From positions 1-31,802 of the IMG/VR virus record IMGVR_UViG_3300047297_000281: a DNA stretch of 31,802 nucleotides. One strand, written 5' to 3'. Positions 14,841-22,552 of this stretch are shown here, one piece after another. Position 1 is the stretch's first letter; the number at the start of each line of letters is the position of its first letter. This DNA is from a virus. Made by a program: the position numbers and the translations under genes. Below the pieces are notes generated by a model, which saw only the letters and a program-made list of their open reading frames with translations, did no database searches and was not told the DNA's origin.

Positions 14841-15079
14841 TTGAAATAGGTTACAATAGTTATGCGTGTGCCCCGCATCTTCCTTAGGGCCAAGCGGTGC
14901 ACCTTACCCAGTTTCTCTAGCCGCTTCATCATGCGGAACACCTGTGCTCGGCAACAGCCTTGCACCTGCATGATCTGCTCAATCGATACGTACCCTTCTG
15001 GGGTAGGGTCTTCCTGACCCTCCTTCATATTATAATACGCGTCCAGCAGGCGCTGGGCTTTTACTTCGGTAGTTTCCAT
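14837..15079 (-). CDS. Small winged-helix protein
   Basis: This 80-residue protein reads as a winged helix: VSIEQIMQVQGCCRAQVFRMM (helix-turn-helix), then LEKLGKVHRL and GTRITIVTYF as the wing strands. It probably binds DNA. Its place inside the late operon between phosphoesterase and holin is unusual for a regulator. It overlaps the phosphoesterase end by 19 bases and is coupled to the holin. Confidence 0.7.
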   Translation of the reverse strand: METTEVKAQRLLDAYYNMKEGQEDPTPEGYVSIEQIMQVQGCCRAQVFRMMKRLEKLGKVHRLALRKMRGTRITIVTYFK

Positions 15080-15780
15080 GTATCGGTTCCGTCGTGGATG
15101 TGGAGCGTAGGCTGTAAAGACGTGTCGCAGTATTCGCCATAAACGAACCCCTGTGACCAGGCTAGGGTACTCTTACGCGTGTTCGCATATTCCATGGCGC
15201 CCTTCTTAGTCAGGGTGCCCACGGAGATACCGCGTGAAGGGTTGTAGGTTCGGCCGGCCTGAATGCTGGCCTTATGGGTATGGGCAAAGATTACATTACC
15301 GTAGGTCTCTGCCATATCGCGGCAGGAATTCTCGTTATATATCGTGCCGTGCGTAAAGAGGTAGTCCCCCAGCTTGTATGCCTGGAACACGCCGATGTAA
15401 GGAATCAGCCTGGCGTGGAGTTTAAGCGCGGTCACTTCGATAGCCTCAATACAGGTCTCCGCTGCCAAGGCCCGCAGCTGGTTATGGCTGTTCCGGTCAC
15501 GCCATAGCCGGGCTTCATGGTTACCGCAGAGAATGGTGGTGGCCTGCAGCTTGTTTAAAAACTCAATGCCCCCCAGCAGGTCAGGCTTAATTGGGTCACC
15601 CTCTCCACTGGCACTGCCCATGAAAGGGGACATATCCGTGAAGTCACCCAGATGGATCATCTCGTGCGGGGCGTATTGCTTCCGAAACTTGAGCACCGCC
15701 TCAGTAGCCAGCGGGTCAGCGTATATGCCGTGCGAGCAACCGACTGCCATAAACCGCTTCCATGATTTGGTTATATTCAT
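15061..15780 (-). CDS. Calcineurin-like metallophosphoesterase
   Basis: This 239-residue protein has the series of metal-binding motifs of this superfamily: CSHG (15-18) at motif I, LGDFTD (44-49), CGNHE (85-89), FTHG (142-145) and FAHTH (165-169). Such enzymes hydrolyse phosphodiesters, nucleotides or phosphoproteins with two metals. Motif I usually reads DxH; here the first residue is Cys, which may alter metal choice. The start ATG 15780 overlaps the previous stop (ATGA). The substrate is unknown. A nuclease or a host nucleotide-signal hydrolase are both possible. Confidence 0.83.
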   Translation of the reverse strand: MNITKSWKRFMAVGCSHGIYADPLATEAVLKFRKQYAPHEMIHLGDFTDMSPFMGSASGEGDPIKPDLLGGIEFLNKLQATTILCGNHEARLWRDRNSHNQLRALAAETCIEAIEVTALKLHARLIPYIGVFQAYKLGDYLFTHGTIYNENSCRDMAETYGNVIFAHTHKASIQAGRTYNPSRGISVGTLTKKGAMEYANTRKSTLAWSQGFVYGEYCDTSLQPTLHIHDGTDTWKLPK

Positions 15781-16064
15781 TTGATGCGGCGGTAACCCTG
15801 CTTCCAGAGAGCCTTGGAAATATAGATGCCGATATTATCCACCGCGTCTTCTGTGAGAAACGGCTCCACGTCATGCACCAGCTCGTGCACTAGCGTGTCT
15901 AAGAGCTCTTCCTCTGACTGTCTTGGGTCGATGTGTATCCGTCCGGTGCCTTTCCAGCATACACCGAAAGGCGTCTTGCATCCGACTTTATGCGTGGGCT
16001 TGGCCTTCCCTAGTTTGCGGAAGGTGATATCAGGCTCACGGATTTGCTGGCGGCGTTTGGTCAT
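15777..16064 (-). CDS. Small zinc metalloprotein with HELVH motif
   Basis: In this 95-residue protein, residues 59-70 (VHELVHDVEPFL) carry HExxH with nearby Glu residues as possible third zinc ligand, in a helix typical of gluzincin/SprT-like peptidases. The N-terminus is basic (TKRRQQIRE). It is small for a complete protease. It overlaps the lipoprotein gene by 29 bases and is coupled to the phosphoesterase. It might cut a host or phage protein at lysis or help open peptidoglycan cross-links. Function is inferred from the motif only. Confidence 0.65.
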   Translation of the reverse strand: MTKRRQQIREPDITFRKLGKAKPTHKVGCKTPFGVCWKGTGRIHIDPRQSEEELLDTLVHELVHDVEPFLTEDAVDNIGIYISKALWKQGYRRIK

Positions 16065-16770
16065 CGGCTGGGGTACGGTTAGGTTTCCGAAAGAAATAGA
16101 CCGCGCCCATGACCACGACCAGCAGGGCTATACACGCCACTGTCGGCAGGAAATACTCTGAAGCAAAGACATAAGGCAAGGCGCCGATGCCCCCGCCCAC
16201 CGCGAATGCCCCACCTGCCCGGATATACTGGCCAAGGATGGCCAACCCTAACGCGGCAAGGAAACAGGCACCAGCGGCCACCGTGAACGCATTACGGATA
16301 CCCTCCGATTTAACCCGCTCCACCTCGGCCGTCAGCTCGACCAGCCGGGCGTTAGCGTTATCCAGGGCTTGCTTATTCTTAGCGGCGTCCTGCTCAGCCC
16401 TAACCCAGTTAGCGTCTATGACGGCCAGCAGCTTAGCGCCTGCGGCCATAGCCCGCTCGTATTCGGCAGGATCGTTCCGGCGCACACGCTCTGCGATGTA
16501 GCCTAGGTTATGCGGGTCAGGGGCAGGCAGGTAAGAGGCCACCACGGCTAGCTCTTTCTCGACCACGGCGGGCTTCCCCTGGGCATTAGCGCTGCGGGCC
16601 ACCTGTACCCCAGCCGACACGCGGGCGTCTGCCTTATCAATCTGGCTGCCAATCTGGGCCAGGTCATTGACGGGGGGCGTGGCCGTGCCGGTGCCTTGGG
16701 TATCAGTAGTCGCGCAGCCGCCTAACAGCGCCGCGTTAATAAGGAGAATGGTTATTAACGCAGAACGCAT
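16036..16770 (-). CDS. Lipoprotein with C-terminal membrane segments, u-spanin-like
   Basis: This 244-residue protein has a signal peptide with lipobox LLGGC (Cys 19), so its N-terminus probably becomes attached to the outer membrane. A helical region with coiled-coil pattern (about 120-157, ANARLVELTAEVERVKS) follows. Three hydrophobic segments come next (about 161-181, 184-204, 208-227), then a polar tail. One protein linking outer membrane lipid to inner-membrane segments is the layout of unimolecular spanins such as T1 gp11, although those are shorter and have one segment. It lies in the late operon before the holin, as expected for lysis. A plain membrane lipoprotein is the alternative. 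Confidence 0.6.
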   Translation of the reverse strand: MRSALITILLINAALLGGCATTDTQGTGTATPPVNDLAQIGSQIDKADARVSAGVQVARSANAQGKPAVVEKELAVVASYLPAPDPHNLGYIAERVRRNDPAEYERAMAAGAKLLAVIDANWVRAEQDAAKNKQALDNANARLVELTAEVERVKSEGIRNAFTVAAGACFLAALGLAILGQYIRAGGAFAVGGGIGALPYVFASEYFLPTVACIALLVVVMGAVYFFRKPNRTPADDQTPPANP

Positions 16771-16780
16771 CTGGCTTTAA

Positions 16781-16921
16781 TTACCGACCCTTCAGAACAT
16801 CCAGCAGAGATTTACCAGTGGCTTCAGTGGCCTTGAGTTTAGCCGCATGGCGGCGGTATACGAGCAGACCAGCGACGAAGCCGATCAGGAGCCCGGTGAG
16901 GAAGAGGATGAGGTAGGACAT
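16781..16921 (-). CDS. Small single-pass membrane protein
   Basis: This 46-residue protein begins MSYLILFLTGLLIGFVAGLL: a membrane segment (3-21) with a GxxxG-like pattern, then Tyr-Arg-Arg and a helical polar tail. The start follows the previous stop as TAACCTATG, and 10 bases separate its stop from the lipoprotein start. Its place upstream of the spanin-like gene suggests a lysis role such as holin, antiholin or inner-membrane partner. Confidence 0.55.
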   Translation of the reverse strand: MSYLILFLTGLLIGFVAGLLVYRRHAAKLKATEATGKSLLDVLKGR

Positions 16922-16924
16922 AGG

Positions 16925-17128
16925 TTAAATGGTTTCGACTTTTACATACGAGCCAAGGTCAACGGGCGATTGTGGCTCTGCAAATGTTATAACGCACTCC
17001 GCTTGGTTTAGCGATGTTTCAAGAGCGTCTTGCCAAGTTGATGGGAATAAATCCTTAACGAGCGTTGGCGGGTTCATAGACGCATCCAATACGGCATAAC
17101 GCAGAGTAACTTTATATGAATAAGACAT
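16925..17128 (-). CDS. Hypothetical protein
   Basis: This 67-residue protein has a beta-strand rich pattern (YSYKVTLRYAVLDA, CVITFAEP, YVKVETI) and starts after an AT-rich TAATATATG context. It follows the fibre genes directly, so a tail-associated or fibre-folding role is possible. No family is recognised. Confidence 0.6.
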   Translation of the reverse strand: MSYSYKVTLRYAVLDASMNPPTLVKDLFPSTWQDALETSLNQAECVITFAEPQSPVDLGSYVKVETI

Positions 17129-17131
17129 ATA

Positions 17132-18037
17132 TTAAAGTCCGTAATAAACGCGGGGCATTAATTGGCAAATGGTGTTTTGCGATGCCGTGGCCCCGGTGAG
17201 AATGGACGCGCCAATGTTTGTATTATTGTTGGTTGAACCAACTCCCGTCGGGCCATCGGTGACGGTGATTGCTAGGCCGTTTTGAAGGTTGGAGTAACAA
17301 AAGAGTTTAATCGTGCCAGCGCCGTCAGAGTAAAGCGTCCAACTGTTGTTAGCAAAGTTGTTATTTGCTTGGAGCGAGTTGTAGTTAACATAAGCCGAGG
17401 CTTTAGCCGTTGTCCCATCATGGTAGAGGATACGGATCTGCGCCGTGTTGGCGGCAGTCGTGTTAATGTGAATCCCCATTCCTTTGTCGGTAAGAACGCC
17501 AACAAAGTTCGCCGGGTAGGGAAGCCCAATCCCAACCCAATAATTCACATTTGCGGCGATGCCGTTACCCCCGTCATTAAATGCCGAGTGTAGAGCAATT
17601 TTCTTTGACCAGTTAAGGCGATACTTAGCAAGAGCCGCGTTACCGTAAAACTGCCCAACATAGCCAGAAACCGAGGTTGATTTACTGGTGGCCATTGATG
17701 CCCGCGAATTGGCCAACGATGCCGAGGTGACTAGGTTGTGAATATTTGTTGCGTAAACTGAAGTAGCGGCAACGCCGCCATTTACCACGACAGTTGAATA
17801 CGCTGTGTTCGGGTGGTCATACCAGGTAAAGTCTGGGATATCAGCAACCAGAGCCAGCCATGCGGCATCCTTACGGACGTAGGCTTTAGAGTCGGATGGG
17901 GCGTCGGTTATGCCGGGCGTTACTACTTCCCAAGCCGCGTCCTTGCGCGCATAGGTAGAGCCGTCAATCGGAGCGTCAGATAACTTCGCCGCCAGCAAAG
18001 CGTCCGTAGATTCCGAACTGTAAAGACTGACAGCCAT
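17132..18037 (-). CDS. Tail fibre or receptor-binding protein
   Basis: This 301-residue protein has two fibre repeat units of the type DAP-x-D-x-x-x-YARKDAAW at about 21-40 and 44-62, common in phage tail fibre stalks. They are followed by a beta-rich domain (about 70-301) with many Asn, Ser and Tyr, likely the receptor-binding head. The C-terminal part looks like a jelly-roll or lectin-type fold (WTLYSDGAGTIKLFCYS). The start overlaps the previous stop as TAATG. It shares a 20-base identical stretch with the other fibre gene. Confidence 0.75.
   Translation of the reverse strand: MAVSLYSSESTDALLAAKLSDAPIDGSTYARKDAAWEVVTPGITDAPSDSKAYVRKDAAWLALVADIPDFTWYDHPNTAYSTVVVNGGVAATSVYATNIHNLVTSASLANSRASMATSKSTSVSGYVGQFYGNAALAKYRLNWSKKIALHSAFNDGGNGIAANVNYWVGIGLPYPANFVGVLTDKGMGIHINTTAANTAQIRILYHDGTTAKASAYVNYNSLQANNNFANNSWTLYSDGAGTIKLFCYSNLQNGLAITVTDGPTGVGSTNNNTNIGASILTGATASQNTICQLMPRVYYGL
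17925..17944 (+). repeat. 20-base repeat shared between fibre genes, copy 1
   Basis: ACTTCCCAAGCCGCGTCCTT occurs here and at 18733-18752, inside the KDAAWEV unit of two different fibre genes. Such repeats can guide domain exchange between fibres. Confidence 0.9.
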
Positions 18038-18219
18038 TAGGAGAGCGTGTAACCCTTGGCGGCGATGAGGGCTAAGAGGGCGGCTTCGGTAACGGCAAAA
18101 AGAGGTTCGACACCGGGTGCGCTGTGCCAGACTACGTCCTGCTTTACGGCGCCGATGACGCGGGCCTTGCCGTTGATAGCGAAACCAGCGAAGCCGTCAG
18201 ATGGATAGGTTGATTTCAT
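18037..18219 (-). CDS. Small fibre-associated hypothetical protein
   Basis: This 60-residue protein lies between two fibre genes and is coupled to both by TAATG overlaps. The N-terminal half looks like a beta hairpin (FAINGKARVIGAVKQDVVW) and the C-terminal part is helical (TEAALLALIAAKGYTLS). It may be a fibre chaperone or a small tail decoration protein; no family is recognised. Confidence 0.6.
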   Translation of the reverse strand: MKSTYPSDGFAGFAINGKARVIGAVKQDVVWHSAPGVEPLFAVTEAALLALIAAKGYTLS

Positions 18220-19700
18220 TAGGCAATATAGAACGAGGAGTTAGAGCCAGAGATTTGAACCGTATTGTTTGAGGTGCTGATGGCAGAGGCCAGATAGAAG
18301 GACGAGCCAGAAGAATAACTGTAAGCGATTAGCCCGTCGGTGACGTTATAGACGCCCCAGCCGATTAGCCCAGCAATAGATGGAAGGCCGTTGCCTACCC
18401 AAGTGCCAGTCGAACCCGTGATGAAGTTAACGTTAGAGGCGATGGCGTTGGCGGTCAGAACGTCCGCGCTAGGTGGGGCTACTGCCGCCGTACTTTGAAC
18501 GGTAGCGTCCGCAAAAGTAATGCCACCAGACGAAGGGGAAAGGTCTAGCCCGCTGTAAGTGAAGGTCGGATTACCAGATGGGCCTGTGAGTGTAACGCCG
18601 CCACATTCAATGCCGCTAGTGAATACCGGGGAATTAAGGTCTGCCTTGAGGTCTAACTCGCTCTGCAAATCCGTTTGAGTCGAAAGCGTTCCGGTGATTG
18701 CACCCCAAGCAACACCGCCGCCGCCAGCGACCACTTCCCAAGCCGCGTCCTTTCGGGCATACTGCGAGCCGTCGCTAGGTGCGTCTGGGATACCAGCCGT
18801 AGTCTGGGTGCTTGCGTCTGGGAAGGTTAAGCCGCCGCCGTTCGTGGCTAAAACAAACTTGCCATCATTTGGCGTAAACTTGTGGAGGTAATGCGTACCA
18901 GCTCCCGTGTCGTTATAAGAATCAACGACCAAATCCGTATTAAGGATGTTGCGGATTGCAGGTGTGTAAATGCGGGTCGTGAAGGTCGGCGACTCAATCG
19001 TGGCCTTTAGGTCTAGCGCGGTCTGTAGGTCGGTCTGCGTTGAAAGCGTTCCCGTGATGGCACCCCAAGCCACCGAGGTCGCAGGGGTGACACCGCCCAC
19101 GTTAACAACCCAAGCCGTGTAAGTCCCTGCCCCGGTGTGGTTCTTGATGTCTACAGTTAATACCCCGGTGCCGGAGTTATACGTCAACACCTCGCCATGC
19201 ATATGGTGCGCCGCGTCGTAGGAGATGGTAAGGTCTTGCCCCGGTGTGTACGACAAGCCCGTGCCAATCGTAAAGGTCTTGTTACCGTTGCTGACCGAGT
19301 TGCTCGTGACCGAGGTCGTTAGGTAGCGATCACCGGGAATTACAGTAGTCCAATTCGTATCGTAGTTCGTCCCGCTGACCTTGGTGAGCAGTTGTCCCGT
19401 AGTCCCGCCAACGGCAACCCCTGCGCCAGCCGCACCCGTGGCGCCCGTAGCGCCAGTCGCACCAGTCTGTCCGGCGGGGATGCCAAAGTTAAACACTGCC
19501 GCGGAAGAGGTGCCGGAGTTATTTACAGTAGCCGGTGAACCAGCCGAAATGGTCGTGGTAGTGCCTACGGTTATCGTGGCAGCTGTGCCCGCGCTACCAG
19601 CAGCGCCAGGTACGCCTACCTCCAGAACCATCTGCTGAGTCTGGTCTGCGTCCAGCAGAGTAAGGGTTACAGTGCCAGGAGAGAGTGCGACTAGGCTCAT
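18219..19700 (-). CDS. Tail fibre protein with collagen-like segment
   Basis: This 493-residue protein has a short N-terminal beta domain, then a collagen-like run of Gly-x-x triplets (about 75-92, GQTGATGATGATGAAGAG), then two copies of the unit WGAITGTLSTQTDLQ and one DAPSDGSQYARKDAAW unit. The C-terminal domain is Ser/Gly-rich. This is a trimeric fibre layout with a stalk of repeats. The ATGA overlap couples it to the preceding small gene. It is probably the main fibre shaft, with the following gene adding a tip or alternative receptor binder. Confidence 0.85.
   Translation of the reverse strand: MSLVALSPGTVTLTLLDADQTQQMVLEVGVPGAAGSAGTAATITVGTTTTISAGSPATVNNSGTSSAAVFNFGIPAGQTGATGATGATGAAGAGVAVGGTTGQLLTKVSGTNYDTNWTTVIPGDRYLTTSVTSNSVSNGNKTFTIGTGLSYTPGQDLTISYDAAHHMHGEVLTYNSGTGVLTVDIKNHTGAGTYTAWVVNVGGVTPATSVAWGAITGTLSTQTDLQTALDLKATIESPTFTTRIYTPAIRNILNTDLVVDSYNDTGAGTHYLHKFTPNDGKFVLATNGGGLTFPDASTQTTAGIPDAPSDGSQYARKDAAWEVVAGGGGVAWGAITGTLSTQTDLQSELDLKADLNSPVFTSGIECGGVTLTGPSGNPTFTYSGLDLSPSSGGITFADATVQSTAAVAPPSADVLTANAIASNVNFITGSTGTWVGNGLPSIAGLIGWGVYNVTDGLIAYSYSSGSSFYLASAISTSNNTVQISGSNSSFYIA
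18733..18752 (+). repeat. 20-base repeat shared between fibre genes, copy 2
   Basis: Identical to 17925-17944; see that entry. Confidence 0.9.
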
Positions 19701-20011
19701 TTGGTTACGGTGTCCGTGACGATCAGGTGGCCCTTAGTGGTGAACGTCACCGTAGGGCTGAAGATAAATTTAACGTCAGTCTGCATCGGCCCAAGGGCGA
19801 AGAGTGCCGTTTGGGTGGGCGTGTAGCTGATGGTAAAATCGAGGTTATTAACGGCCACGACTACGGCGCCATAGGTCACGGCCCCCGCGTCATCCTCCAC
19901 GGCAGAGGTAACCACGGCACCGGCTAGGGTGGAAGGGCCGCCAGCGATGGGCGTCCATACCCCTTCAAACGTTACGGTTTGCCCCTGCCTGATAACTACT
20001 GGGTCTGCCAT
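19697..20011 (-). CDS. Small tail or baseplate protein, Ig-like
   Basis: This 104-residue protein is all beta strands: VVIRQGQTVTFEGVWT, VTYGAVVVAVNN and FIFSPTVTFTTKGHLIVTD. The pattern of a strand-rich domain opening with an R-x-G-x-T stretch resembles the N-terminal domains of BppU-type baseplate proteins that anchor fibres. The start follows CTAAAGGTATG with no Shine-Dalgarno. It lies directly before the fibre gene and is coupled to it. Confidence 0.6.
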   Translation of the reverse strand: MADPVVIRQGQTVTFEGVWTPIAGGPSTLAGAVVTSAVEDDAGAVTYGAVVVAVNNLDFTISYTPTQTALFALGPMQTDVKFIFSPTVTFTTKGHLIVTDTVTK

Positions 20012-20032
20012 ACCTTTAGGGGTGGGGTTGAA

Positions 20033-22210
20033 TTAAAAGGTTAAGAGATTCTGTGATGGAGCAGAGCCTGTTCCGTCCCATTTACTGTACCCAGCCCAAG
20101 GCCCGTTCCATTCATTCTGCTCCGTTTCGTATAGAGTTTCCGTAGCCCATGCTGGTGGTGGCTCTCCGACTACTACTTCATACTCTTTATTACCAATATG
20201 CCAATTAATGTCTGGGTTTGTCAGTGATCCGATGAGCCACTGTCTTACAGTCCACTGCGAGAAAGTGCCATCCCAGTATAGTTCGGCTATTTTGATGCGC
20301 TGGCAGTTATAGTTATACTGGTGATTGCCCTCTACGGTATCGTAAGCCTTTAGATGAAGTTCTGGAGACGGGGCTGGTGGGCTAGGAATGATTATAATTT
20401 GATCCGTATATGGGCTTACGTCTATCCATGCAACGCCAGCAGTCCAAGGGGTTGATTTAGTATAAGCGTCTGAAGGATAAGCCATAACCGCCAGCAGTGG
20501 GAAATTTAAATTTGCTGGATTACTGACGATATAAACACCCCAAGCATAAGAACCTCCCAAAGTTGGGTCGGTGATTTTAACGTGCCCACCTAGGTTAACA
20601 TAAGGGGAAGCCGTATCGGTTCCGACTACGTTTGCACCAGTCGGGTAGATGGCAAATGCCTGCACGTCCCATTCGGCTACGGCACTACGGCCACCGCCAG
20701 TAATCACTCGGCCCTTAGCCACCTGTAACTGCCATTCCCCCTCTTCTACTCCTGCGATAACCTTAACTTGAAACTGCTCTGGGGGCGGTACATACGGCTC
20801 GGCGCCTGTAGTCTGAGGCCAAGCGATTGAGCCGATAACGCGCTGGTTAACATACCAGTTAGGCTCAGTGTAATAGACTTCGGCCACGCGGAGAACCTGC
20901 ACCGTATGGGTAACGATAGGCGTGGGAATCTCTTCGGGTAGTATTACCGGGCAAGCTGAGTCCTTAGTGCTGTCCGTGGTAACGTAGATGTAAAAGTAAG
21001 CGTCTTCTTCCGTCTCAACCTTATACGCGTAAACGTAATAATCAGACTCATCGTATAGGTTCACGTACCCATCATCCGATGCGTATGGGCTGTAAACGTC
21101 TGTACCAGGGTTAAGGCCGACTGACGCGGCAGGGGTAATAATCTCAGTCCGCAGCTGCTTATCGCAGTCACCCAGCACAGGCCGCCAGATGTTACCTCCA
21201 CGGCCTACGCGTAACTGCCAGTTACCGGGCCCTCCAAATACTTCGGTCTGGTAATGGTTGACGATATCGTCAGGCGCTACCCTAGGGGTATCCGTGGTAA
21301 CGTCACCCCTCGTGGCTTCGGTAGGGAACGTCAGAGTGCCGATGCAATTCTGGACAGCCTTCCAGCCTGCGGTGCCATTATATGCCGAACCGACTAGGAT
21401 ATATCGGCAGTTAGTGCCAGCCGCGTAATCTCCGTTTGACTGAATAAAGGACGGCAGACGGCCGGGACAGCCTGGCGTATATTCACCGCGAGGCATAACC
21501 ACGCAGATCGGGTTATAATCAATACCGCCAGTAACGCCATTAGGGTCTACCCAGTAGGGCTGGAATAGCCATACATCCCATACCGTATCGCCCCAGCTGT
21601 TATCCGTTGAACCGTCTTCCCCCACGGCATAGTCAATAGACTCAACCTGCGGGTTTGCTGGGTCGTAAATGGCTTCAGATTCTAGGACGGCCGTAGCGCC
21701 TTCCGTGATCGTGGTCTCTGAGGAATCCCCAGGGCCCAGCGTAATAGTCGTAGGCACCCCAGCAATCACCATGCTAATGGTCGCGGTGCCACCGGTGCCC
21801 ACCGTGTAATTCTGGGTCGAGCCCTTGCCCAGCGTGGCCGTGACGTTAGACTGAGAGCCAGTGCCAAGGGTATAAGACGCAGTACCAGTCTTACCGGATA
21901 GGCGGCCGTTAGATTCGGTGATATTGCCGCCAGGGTCTAAGGTGTATTTAAGGGTCTTAGAGCCCCCTGCCCCCATGTTATAGGTAGTGGTGCCAGTAGA
22001 TCCCAGCTGCCAGCTGTGCTGGATGGTATCCCCTGGGATAAGCGTCTGGCTCCACGGTACCCCAGCGATAAGCCACTGCGTGGTCACTAGGCCACCACCA
22101 GGCTTAAGGCTATAATTAGTCGTGCCGGTAGAGCCCAGAGAGTAGCTGGTGGTCGTGCCTAGTTTGCCGTTAACTACGCTGGCCTGCCCGCTTTTGTTGA
22201 AGGTTCCCAT
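20033..22210 (-). CDS. Large repetitive tail protein
   Basis: This 725-residue protein has N-terminal (about 1-165) Gly/Thr-rich beta repeats of the type LGSTGTT-x-YSL-x-PGG; the pair IAGVPWSQTLIPGD (48-61) and IAGVPTTITLGPGD (149-162) shows a longer internal repeat. Residues 315-465 and 478-665 are two copies of one module. Each holds W-Q-L-x-V then GTD..SPY then a (G)-x-V strand, ending with an RV/RI-A-E-(V/L)-Y-(Y/W) to VIGS or LIGS block. The same module occurs alone in the upstream 112-residue protein. It is probably a tail-tip or adsorption protein. No enzymatic motif is seen. Confidence 0.7.
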   Translation of the reverse strand: MGTFNKSGQASVVNGKLGTTTSYSLGSTGTTNYSLKPGGGLVTTQWLIAGVPWSQTLIPGDTIQHSWQLGSTGTTTYNMGAGGSKTLKYTLDPGGNITESNGRLSGKTGTASYTLGTGSQSNVTATLGKGSTQNYTVGTGGTATISMVIAGVPTTITLGPGDSSETTITEGATAVLESEAIYDPANPQVESIDYAVGEDGSTDNSWGDTVWDVWLFQPYWVDPNGVTGGIDYNPICVVMPRGEYTPGCPGRLPSFIQSNGDYAAGTNCRYILVGSAYNGTAGWKAVQNCIGTLTFPTEATRGDVTTDTPRVAPDDIVNHYQTEVFGGPGNWQLRVGRGGNIWRPVLGDCDKQLRTEIITPAASVGLNPGTDVYSPYASDDGYVNLYDESDYYVYAYKVETEEDAYFYIYVTTDSTKDSACPVILPEEIPTPIVTHTVQVLRVAEVYYTEPNWYVNQRVIGSIAWPQTTGAEPYVPPPEQFQVKVIAGVEEGEWQLQVAKGRVITGGGRSAVAEWDVQAFAIYPTGANVVGTDTASPYVNLGGHVKITDPTLGGSYAWGVYIVSNPANLNFPLLAVMAYPSDAYTKSTPWTAGVAWIDVSPYTDQIIIIPSPPAPSPELHLKAYDTVEGNHQYNYNCQRIKIAELYWDGTFSQWTVRQWLIGSLTNPDINWHIGNKEYEVVVGEPPPAWATETLYETEQNEWNGPWAGYSKWDGTGSAPSQNLLTF

Positions 22211-22213
22211 GGG

Positions 22214-22552
22214 TTATAGGCCGAGGGTTACGTAACCGTTTTCTGACATAAGCGGAGAGTTAGGGTCAGTACCAATATTAACCGTATCCCCTGTGTATCG
22301 GGCATAGTTATAAACGATAGACTGGTTAGCGCACTTGGCGGTAGGCACCTCTTCGGAGCCCCCAAAGTTATGGGATGCCCACAGGACAGTGCCGCCAACC
22401 ACGCGCAGCTTATCCCCTTCAATAACGATTTGAAACTGCTCTAGGTTTACTTGCTGTCCAATCTGATCCCCAGCGTTTGGGAAATTGATTACCAGAGATT
22501 CCCCTTCAGGGGTGCTGACGATATCATAACCGATGCCAGGCTGGATACTCAT
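22214..22552 (-). CDS. Stand-alone tail module protein
   Basis: In this 112-residue protein, residues 35-112 match the module of the downstream 725-residue protein: EQFQ then KLRVVGG then VNIGTDPNSPLMSENGYVTL, against EQFQ, WQLQVAKG and VVGTDTASPYVNLGGHVKI. The N-terminal 30 residues are separate (GYDIVSTPEGESLVINFP). It starts coupled to the upstream gene (TAATG) and ends 3 bases before the larger protein. The two probably assemble in one structure. Confidence 0.68.
   Translation of the reverse strand: MSIQPGIGYDIVSTPEGESLVINFPNAGDQIGQQVNLEQFQIVIEGDKLRVVGGTVLWASHNFGGSEEVPTAKCANQSIVYNYARYTGDTVNIGTDPNSPLMSENGYVTLGL

Noticed and set aside
19381-19638. Plus-strand frame rich in Pro-Val-Ala opposite the fibre gene
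   Set aside because: It is the antisense of the collagen-like Gly-x-x repeats; the repeat explains the pattern.
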